From positions 1,713,505 through 1,753,020 of the forward strand of contig NMRA01000014.1 in assembly GCA_002633005.1 (NCBI GenBank): a DNA stretch of 39,516 nt. The letters run 5' to 3'. The translations under genes and the position numbers were made by a program. This DNA is from Phoronis australis. Taxonomy: Eukaryota; Phoronida; Phoronidae. Below the pieces are notes generated by a model. That model did no database searches, was not told the DNA's origin, and was given only the letters and a program-made list of their open reading frames with translations. Each line of letters starts with the position of its first letter. Within the stretch, counting starts at the first letter, position 1. Shown piece after piece: positions 33,050 through 39,516 of this stretch.

Positions 33050-33839
33050 GTCTTTGCCATATCCATGCCAGCACCTGTGCGAATCTCACCGTTGTACCTA
33101 CACGTGCATACAATGTCCAAAGTTTCAGAAGCAAGTCAGTCCATCATCGTAAAGGAAGTAGAAAACCCTCAAAAGGGCTGCAACTATTAAAAAAAAACTG
33201 AAACCAGCCCGACATCAGTAGCAGCGGTAAATACACAAACTATCAAAACTATCCCCAAATGGTGGACATTATATGTAACTATAATATTACCAGTAATCGT
33301 TCTCAGTTTCTGTAGTTAATTTGGCGTATTGAAATGCATTTAGCAGCATGTCAACTAATTTAGAGCTTGAAACCAATACCAAGGTACGGAGTTCACACAA
33401 ACGTTCTTATTTTAAACCTTACTTAATGAATTAAACTTGTCAGCAGTTGTCTAAAAGCATTCAACTAACGAGGCGTAAAATGTTAGTAGTTTCCATATTA
33501 AAGCGACTTCTCAACAACATCCGGGCAAAATTTGCTTCCTTGTACGAAGAATACCGTTTCTTTTCAGCTTACGCACAATGGATAATAACTATAAATTAAC
33601 TTCACACGTGCCAATATACATGCGCACCAATCTCGGGTGTTGGCCAGGCTCAAAAACGGATAACCAACGTCTCAAAATGCCTCTTACAAAAACACGCTTT
33701 GTCTTGAACAACAGAATTAGACATTGGGCCTCTGTGCTCTCGCAACGCTAAATAGTTTCATGTACATACATGTATTCATATTTCTGTATATTTGCTACGT
33801 ACGCCAACATTAGCGTAATATTATATTCTTACTCTAATC
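33050..33839. other. No gene recognised
   Basis: AT-rich sequence with no frame of note beyond the end of an 80-codon minus frame (32892-33134) that merely crosses the inverted-repeat element. ATGTACATACATGTAT near 33761 is part of the TACATGTA excess. Confidence 0.4.
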
Positions 33840-33971
33840 AGGCGCAACAGCCTGTGCAAATGTAGTTCACAAAGATTGGTTTCGAGAGTACTGTGCAGGA
33901 CAAATTGCCACGGCGTCCCAAATTGCCAGAGCTTCAAAACCGTCAACGTTACGCGAATTTTCACAAACATT

Positions 33972-34032
<61 letters not shown>

Positions 34033-34270
34033 CAATTTGGGCCTGTGCTATAGTATAGGCCCAAATTCTCACACCGTTACAAACAGTCACAGATTCAAAA
34101 TTCTGACAGTTTGGATCAGTGCTGCAGACCTTAATTGTCACAATTTGCCCAAATTGTCACATCAGTTTTTGCGTGTGTCATCTGGGCCTGTACTATACAA
34201 GCAAAAATTGTCACAATTTTGAAGCTGTATTAGTTTGGGGCGGTGTCACAATTTGGGCCTGCACAGAGCA
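33840..34270. repeat. Diverged ~72 bp tandem array
   Basis: Units starting CAATTTGGGCCTGTGCTATAG-like recur at about 34033, 34108, 34178 and 34249 (spacing 70-75), each followed by AAATTGTCACA-like words. Earlier AAATTGCCA and CGTCCCAAATTGCCAGAGC words at 33901-33935 suggest further, worn units to the left. A 34 bp near-palindrome (34034-34067) with arms AATTTGGGCCT/AGGCCCAAATT marks one unit start. Frames of 60-109 codons that cross the array are products of its simple composition. Confidence 0.65.
33972..34031. repeat. (GT)n microsatellite
   Basis: About 60 bp of GT repeat with one TTTG interruption near the left end, inserted in or grown within the 72 bp tandem array. It is responsible for the poly-Cys/Val and poly-Thr/His readings on the two strands. 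Confidence 0.97.
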
Positions 34271-34466
34271 CGCAGTCAATAACATACATGTACATGTATC
34301 TACGTCGCAAATCAACACTAGCGTGCATTACATGTATCTGAGTAATATCTGGTCACAATTATCTTCACATAAGACCACATATCTTGGAATATCGGACATC
34401 AATAGCAGTGCCAAATGAACATGTCTGCTTTAGATTGATGTTGTTTATTTCTTTTGCTTCCCTTAC

Positions 34467-34619
34467 TCGAAAATTGTCTCCTTGCGTACAACCTTCGAGG
34501 GGTTCACGATTTGTCGTCGATTTCCGCGAGATGCTGTTTAGCAGTTTGTAAACTGACCGATTGGAGACTGCCTCTCTCGTGAACCCAGCACGCGTTGTCG
34601 AAGTGAGTTTCGAGTCCAT
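34467..34619 (-). CDS. Candidate first coding exon in CpG-rich patch
   Basis: On the minus strand an ATG at 34617-34619 (G at +4) opens a frame that reaches a good donor, CGA/GTAAGG, after exactly 51 codons (34467). The peptide starts MDSKLTSTTRAGFTREAVSN, is rich in Ser, Thr, Arg and Asn, and has no domain I recognise. The patch 34470-34650 is close to 50% GC, with about 17 CpG in 190 bp, well above the expected number, as at an unmethylated promoter. A TCACGTGA E-box (34636-34643) lies just upstream on this strand. The downstream exon is not identified. Confidence 0.3.
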
Positions 34620-34978
34620 CGACACAGAAGTCGCTTTTCACGTGACCTGGACTGTGTTACAACACGACTGTTTAATAACATGGAGTACGCAATTTTTAGT
34701 ATTACATGGGCAAATCACAAAGTAGTGTAAATGAGAAATCCATACGCCGTACATTTTATCGTCTGCAAAACACCAAAACAACCAAACACGTGCCAACCAA
34801 ACAATGCCGGAATTCCGAGAAGGTGACAAAATTATGATTGACAAATAGGGTGTCGCAACTGTACGTACATACTCCCAGTCGGCAAGACATGCAAACAACT
34901 TCTTCAACGGGCCCATCTTAGGTGGCGAATTCCATATCTAAGTTTATTCAAACGGAGACGAGCCCCAACTCAAGAAAG
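34620..34978. promoter_or_regulatory. Possible bidirectional promoter region
   Basis: Between the minus-strand candidate exon and the plus-strand ATG at 34979 lie a TCACGTGA E-box (34636) and a second CACGTG (about 34786). A minus-strand AAGATGG start (ATG at 34914-34916, 92-codon frame to 34638) also falls here. The plus-strand ATG sits in AAGATGGCGAG, a YY1-type start context. Divergent AAGATGG starts 63 bp apart, together with local CpG richness, suggest transcription start activity. No TATA box or CCAAT box is evident. Confidence 0.25.
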
Positions 34979-35116
34979 ATGGCGAGACTGTCTAGCTATG
35001 CTGTCTCAAGGTCAATTCAGTGCTTACCGCGGGAAAGCCTTGTTGACTGTTATTTCTATATATTTTTAAAAGACTGTTCACTAGATTCTAACTCGAATAT
35101 TTGCTACGAAAGGTGA
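34979..35116 (+). CDS. Small frame with strong start context
   Basis: AAGAAAGATGGCGAGAC gives an ATG with A at -3 and G at +4 that also matches the YY1 core AAGATGGCG, common at metazoan first exons. It encodes 45 codons (MARLSSYAVSRSIQCL...) to a TGA at 35114-35116. A longer alternative-start version begins at 34922. The N-terminus Arg/Ser-rich pattern could be a mitochondrial presequence, but this is speculation. It may be only the visible start of a spliced gene. Confidence 0.2.
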   Translation: MARLSSYAVSRSIQCLPRESLVDCYFYIFLKDCSLDSNSNICYER

Positions 35117-35292
35117 ATGAAATTTACAATTGTTAAGCTTAAAATAAACCTATTAACAAAAAGTAACTGAATTACTTTACATTGCGCGAAGTGTTTTTAC
35201 AAAAGTTGCGTCGTGTGGTTGAAAGTTTTAGATACACGTACTTTGAGTTTTTCAGCAAAAAAGATCGTTTTTACGGTTCATGTGAGAAAACA
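35117..35292. other. Short AT-rich spacer
   Basis: AT-rich DNA between the small frame and the fold-back element. No motif was seen. Confidence 0.4.
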
Positions 35293-35432
35293 AATCCTAC
35301 TCTCGTCTTAGATTTATGACATGGGCAAAATCTCTTGGAAATTTCGTCAAAATCCCTCGGCAAGTGTCGGGATGTTGACGAAATTTCCAGGAGGTTTTGC
35401 CCTTGTCATCAACCTGAGACTCGTATAGGATT
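35293..35432. repeat. 140 bp fold-back (long hairpin)
   Basis: Two 64-base arms (35293-35356 and 35369-35432) are inverted repeats around a 12-base loop. The inner 41 bases (from ATGACATGGGCAAAAT inward) differ at only four positions, two of which would be G-U pairs in RNA. The outer 23 bases differ at seven. The structure could be a small MITE, a hairpin-RNA or microRNA-like locus, or an inverted duplication. The 60-codon frame (35335-35517) that crosses it is not considered real. No direct-repeat flanks were found. Confidence 0.8.
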
Positions 35433-36599
35433 CTCTATTGTTAGAACAGGGCAATACTCAACAGGCAAATTTCGCCGACCAATTACTTTAGTTGCCGCTG
35501 TTTTGTCATATCGATAGGCTAGTACGCCCCACTTGTGTGATTTGTGGATGTTTTGTGAGAATTTGGTTTTCTCTCAAAAAATAGGTCTACGGAACGCTTT
35601 CCAGGTCATCACTGTGACAAAGCACAGGTTACACAGTGAGAGGATATACATGTACGTCATATCAGGAAGACCTTACTAGGACCCTGATGACGTCCTCCTC
35701 CCCATAGGCATAAAATACGTTCGGTTATGTGCTTTAATTGTTCCTGTATCATTTCGCAGCTTTTCGATTTCGGATAACTACTTGCGTAGACAATATTGTA
35801 TCTGCTGAGTTACTTATTTCTTCTTTAACCACATTTCAGCCGCTGCAATGTTTTTCTGCGGTTTCGTTCCCTGTGGCCACGCAAACCTAATTAAACGCAC
35901 GGCAATCTACTTTTTGAAAATTAGCCGGCAGAGTGCAACGTTAACTCAATCTCCTCTCAAATGAAATGAACTACCTGTACACCTGTAGCATTTTCGTGTT
36001 GTAGAACACTAAGAGACAAACAGGAGTTAATTGTAGTGTTCCCCATATATGTACAAGACGCGTATTAATTAAATGCTGTCCAAGCATATACATGTAGTAT
36101 TCACGTGATGCTTGGCATGCATAATGCTGATACTATAGATATTAGAATGGGGGCGATGCTTATTTCGCAACTAGGGTCGCTGTCTCCAATGTGCTAATGG
36201 ACTTTAATTTTTGTTTCCTGTAATATTACCGACAGGTATGTGAAAGATATTTCTTGACAACTAACAAGGACTTCCTGAAGCCCTTGCATGAGTGCAGCAC
36301 TGCACTTGAATCGCATTGTGGAAGCTTTCCCTCTCAGCGTGGTGTGAGGGTCAACAGCCAAACATTTGCAACGATGACCAAATCAATCGACCGCCTGCCG
36401 TCGCGCGACAAGTCTTAGAAATTTGTCAGATATATTCAGCTGCCGGAACAATGGAAAAATTGTCGGGACAATGTGCTGTCGGAATATTGGGTAAATTGAA
36501 GGAACAATGGACTGTCGAAATACTGGGTTTTCAGAGTATTAGGCTGTAACCACTCAAGGCATATTTTAATGCTCGATTTCGCGTGCGCAAAGACGTTAA
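35433..36599. other. Gene-free stretch with short imperfect duplication
   Basis: Around 36448-36535 GGAACAATGG, TGTCGGAATATTGGG and AAATTG words repeat imperfectly (GGAACAATGGACTGTCGAAATACTGGG), a short tandem duplication inside a 77-codon frame (36316-36549). TACATGTA octamers lie near 35648 and 36088, and a TCACGTGA near 36103. No gene is supported. Confidence 0.4.
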
Positions 36600-36700
36600 C
36601 AAGACTATTCATTTTGTCCGCCGCCCAATGAGATAAATATAGCTAGAGTTGAAGTCACGTGATTTTCGTTTAGTGGAGTGGTCCGCCATCTTGCTGATGA
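36600..36700 (-). promoter_or_regulatory. Promoter-like motif cluster (CCAAT, E-box, YY1)
   Basis: Within 100 bp are CCGCCCAATGAG (a CCAAT box in GC-rich context), GTCACGTGAT (E-box), and GTCCGCCATCTTGC, which on the minus strand is GCAAGATGGCGGAC, a near-perfect YY1 site that also forms an ATG with a fine start context (36687-36689). The minus frame from that ATG encodes 26 codons starting MADHSTKRKSRDFN before a stop. This fits a first exon or a proximal promoter, though no further exon is identified. Confidence 0.3.
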
Positions 36701-37323
36701 ACTATGTTAGTCAAGATGCGTTTGTGGTGTGTAGTATCTAGGAACCAATATTGGTAACAACACGTGATTCCAACTAAAACTCATAGCTTTAAAGTTAGGA
36801 TCATCAAGTGCAAACTAGGATTTTTAAAAGATCTTCCAAGAAAATCATTGAATACTTGAGCACAGAACTAATTAAAGTGTCTTAACACTTATCTTTAGTT
36901 ATATCAGAAAATATCAAAAAATAAAGTTTGTCCAGTATAACCCAGAATCAATGATATAATTTCTTGATCTTTCGAGCTTTAAAAAATGAAATTGAAATAA
37001 AATGATTTTGTGGGTGAAAACCCGACCGCAGAGACAATATTGTTCAACTTCTTTGGTCCCCGCATAACACCCACTTAAGTCGATGTTTCATGGTATTTGC
37101 TTGACTTTCCTTCTTAGTCCGATATGGGTTTAGTGACCTTATTCTCTCCGAGATATCTGTTGTTTTCTAGCAACGAAGAAACACAAAAAGTGATTACAAG
37201 ATTAATAGTTGTACATTTGTACAGAGTGGACACCAATTCGAAGATTTATTAATATAGCCAGGTTATTAGGAATAGGGCAGGACCGAAGGACGGGATACCC
37301 CAAGAGTGCTACACCCCACATTG
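36701..37323. other. No gene recognised
   Basis: AT-rich sequence with an ACACGTGATT E-box near 36761 and no reading frame of interest. Confidence 0.4.
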
Positions 37324-37575
37324 CTATATTGGGACGGTAGATGGATCGTTTCTGTAGATTTCAAGAGATGGGAGAAATGTTATGTAGCCTGGCAAACTAT
37401 TAAAATCTTCAACTGTCTTACTAGAGAGAAAGCAGCATTTATATGTTTTGTCTTGTTTATGGTCTTCTGATAGTTGCAGTGTATTAATGCCTGAGTATGT
37501 AGGACACGGCAGACAGACTTTAAGAGCATTGAGATTTGTCATATTTATTTTGTCGCGGGGTGTTGTCAACATCAA
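37324..37575 (-). pseudogene. C-terminal tail of a non-LTR retrotransposon reverse transcriptase
   Basis: The minus-strand frame (83 codons) contains CCFLSSKTVEDFNSLPGYI followed by PSLEIYRNDPS. This follows the conserved end of non-LTR RT proteins, of the form FxxRTVxxWNxLPxxI then SLxxFKxxL, with Trp replaced by Phe and other losses. The upstream TYSGINTLQLSEDHK part is consistent but not diagnostic. No catalytic YxDD region is seen upstream on the minus strand (toward 38 kb), so only the tail remains, as in 5'-truncated insertions. Assignment is by motif memory. Confidence 0.4.
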
Positions 37576-38245
37576 TGTACTAGTAACATAACTGTGTGCC
37601 AGTAAATGTCAACAGAATTGAGGGATTAAATTAGAAATTGTTGAAATCTGACTTTTGCTGAAGTGGGGTGCAGTAACTTCGTACTAGTTAGACATTTCCC
37701 TTATACTGTCACGGTGGGATTTTACTACGTGAGGGTAATATTTTGAAATAAAACAAATGTTGCCCTTCTCGTTCTGGATGGCCAATCAGATGGACTCAGT
37801 GTGCTAGTTATTGACAGACAAAAAAACCTGCGATTCCACACGTATAAAAGGGGTAGGCCTACATTGATTTGTGTAAAAAATAATATTGGTAAAAATCAAT
37901 AATGCATACGGCTTTTTATAACTCTAGTTCCGCTGATATACATGTAATGCAGTCATCGTGTTGTTTTTCAACAGAGTTTATGACAGAACTGTTTGAAGTG
38001 TGAGACCGTGTCGTTTCAAACAGAACAAATTACCAGTTCACCATGCTAGGATGAATTAGGTACTAGGACAAGTAATGCTAGATAGTTTAAGAAAAGTTAC
38101 GTGCGTATCACTGACAGAAGTAGTTATCCTTGAGACAACTCAACACAAGCGTTTTATGTTTTGAGAAAACTTCTGAATATCGATATAATTATTATTCCTT
38201 GGTATAACCTGAAGTAGACACTTCCAATCACCTTTCGGGAAATTT
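37576..38245. other. No gene recognised
   Basis: AT-rich sequence with a CCAATCAG box near 37781 and a TACATGTA near 37937. No open frame of note. Confidence 0.4.
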
Positions 38246-38283
38246 GGTCTGTGCAAATGCATACTATGCATTTTGCACAGACC
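38246..38283. repeat. 38 bp near-perfect palindrome
   Basis: GGTCTGTGCAAATGCATA, one base, then TATGCATTTTGCACAGACC: an 18/19-base arm pair with a single bulged A and a one-base centre. It is followed by a GC-rich patch (TTCCGGCTTCGGCCGCCC). Such a perfect hairpin stands out in the local AT-rich DNA. It could be a young palindromic insertion, a cruciform-prone site or a terminal hairpin of an element. Confidence 0.85.
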
Positions 38284-38594
38284 TTCCGGCTTCGGCCGCC
38301 CAAGCAGTGGTGTTCACAGGGCACGCACGGCTAACCGATGTAAACGTGCGTGTCTTACCAACCAGTACAGGGTGTTGTGGGGGTCATTTGTGCATTCTTC
38401 TTTTTTATTGAAATGTAGTTAACATATCAGTTTCTGTAAATCTATCGTTTTGCAAAATTTTGCTCCCAACTTTCACTCAAACTGGCCTATGCCCTAAATT
38501 CCGAATATGCACGTGTACACAAACATGTACAGTTCCATCGGTCAATTGTTGCATACGATGACGCGAATTTGCATGCACGCATACTGCTGTCTGT
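38284..38594. other. No gene recognised
   Basis: After a GC-rich patch (38284-38350) the sequence is ordinary. A 91-codon plus frame starting at 38507 runs into the next element and is not supported as a gene. Confidence 0.4.
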
Positions 38595-38861
38595 ATGCAT
38601 GGGCACTTTCAGGGTGGGGGGCTCGGGGTTCAAACGAGCCTCCCAATTTGGCGAATTGGGTTAAAGGGTCGGCCTCAATGAAAAAAGTCCGAGTAAACGA
38701 CACAAAATTCCACAAAGGTCGCTGGAAATCGGCGCCAGATGCACAATTCGTAGGCCTGAACTTTGTGGCCCCGTTTTTTTAGTCCTCGTTGATTTTATTC
38801 CGTAAAAGTCGCCATACAGAGAAATTTGAGCCCCCCTATATTTTAGGCTGGGTGCGAACAT
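38595..38861 (-). mobile_element. Non-autonomous element, copy 2 (inverted)
   Basis: Diverged relative of 20581-20836 in opposite orientation. Shared features are the CTGGGTGCG end (38848-38856), GAGCCCCCCTATATTTTAGG against CCTAAAAATTGGGGGCTC, a GCACAATTCGTAGGC block, and a GGCTCGGGG/TTTGGCGAA end. The translated strands also look alike (KKV..ND....KGR...DAQF), but this only mirrors DNA similarity. The left end (ATGCATGGGCAC) is worn. Boundaries are approximate. Confidence 0.5.
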
Positions 38862-39490
38862 GGTATACTGATCGATTTTCATGAGTTTCTATTACTTTTT
38901 TCTACTTAATGTTCAAGAGTTTCATACGAACGCATGCCTCAAATCTTTTTGTTCGAATAAATCAAGTGGCGTAGGTTCAAGGAATTTTAGACCCATACAA
39001 AAAACTTTGGGAATGCAGTGATGTAATGGGGCTCCGGAGAGCGGCCCCCTTGACCGTTGATCGCCTTGTCGATTTATAAACAACTGAAAAATAGGTACTA
39101 TACAATTAAGTTAATTCGGTTGCTGCATATTACCATTTTCTAAACTTTATACATTTCAGTGATTGTCTTTTCGACTCAGCCGATAAAACCTCAGTCCCAG
39201 GCCTTAGCGAAACTCCGTGAGGATTTCAGCCAAAGCATTAGGAATTTTGTCTTTAGAATGCCTTATCGTTTAAGCAATGGGTGGGTCACATGTTTACATT
39301 GCTTGATGTTACGAATAGTTTAAAACCTCGTTAGCATTTAAAATTTCAAATTTTATTCTGAAACCTCCCCGGCTTGCATAAGGCCACCGTGCTTTTGTTT
39401 GTACATAGAGTTCATCATCAATATGTCGGACTGCGAGTATAGTCGTATCGTTTCTATGTATATAGGCCTTCATGTAGCTCATTGGTATCA
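38862..39490. other. No gene recognised
   Basis: AT-rich sequence with a small GC-rich patch at 39030-39065 (GGGGCTCCGGAGAGCGGCCCCC). The 60-codon minus frame at 39309-39491 has no motif. Confidence 0.4.
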
Positions 39491-39493
39491 TCT

Positions 39494-39516
39494 ATTATAT
39501 ATATATATATATATAT
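39494..39516. repeat. (AT)n microsatellite at right edge
   Basis: AT dinucleotides to the last base, mirroring the left edge of the window. Confidence 0.95.

Noticed and set aside
33821-34222. Frames of 60-109 codons with poly-His/Thr or poly-Cys/Val
   Set aside because: They are translations of the (GT)n microsatellite and the tandem array.
38620-38650. GGGGTTCAAACGAGCC as a tRNA T-arm
   Set aside because: No D-arm, anticodon arm or acceptor stem fits around it; it lies inside the repeat element.
38661-38882. Minus-strand 73-codon frame over the inverted element
   Set aside because: It lies inside a TIR-type repeat, and similarity to the 20.6 kb copy is explained at DNA level.

Overview
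This window looks like non-coding to gene-poor nuclear DNA of a metazoan, probably a marine invertebrate. The evidence is moderate AT richness, no dense gene packing, many interrupted reading frames, microsatellites, MITE-like inverted-repeat elements, decayed transposon pieces, and a very strong excess of the octamer TACATGTA. The species or phylum cannot be named from the sequence alone. Both ends run into (AT)n tracts, which suggests a contig or scaffold bounded by simple repeats. No tRNA, rRNA, CRISPR array, operon or complete protein-coding gene was recognised.

Layout. 1-1110: AT microsatellite, then two diverged copies of a ~350-400 bp repeat whose third copy lies at 14600-15010. 1455-9400: mostly featureless, with a few unexplained open frames (1455-1844, 7008-7619), a degenerate triplet tract (3213-3325) and a decayed coding-like stretch (4500-4870). 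9911-10049: a tandem G/C-run repeat, followed by a 71-codon frame with THAP zinc-finger hallmarks (10256-10471). 12254-13922: two copies of one ~155 bp MITE-like element in opposite orientation. 20581-20836: a 256 bp element with 14 bp terminal inverted repeats; its diverged sister lies in opposite orientation at 38595-38861. 22800-23590: an acidic triplet-derived open frame and a second 127-codon open frame. 23606-26410: an array of related repeats carrying seven X-box (RFX-type) motifs, interrupted by the longest open frame in the window (24475-24963, minus). 27808-27997: a second THAP domain, clearly frameshifted. 30804-31090: the 5' end of a mariner-like element. 32904-33049, 35293-35432 and 38246-38283: strong inverted repeats or hairpins. 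33840-34270: a ~72 bp tandem array invaded by a (GT)n tract. 34467-35116: a CpG-rich, bidirectional-promoter-like segment with a candidate first exon on the minus strand. 37324-37575: the decayed C-terminal tail of a non-LTR retrotransposon reverse transcriptase.

The parts do not form one pathway. The clearest themes are two eroding THAP domains 17.5 kb apart, a repeat family that spreads RFX-like binding sites, and several fold-back elements that could be MITEs or sources of hairpin RNA. All functional statements are inferences from motif reading; no database search was possible.
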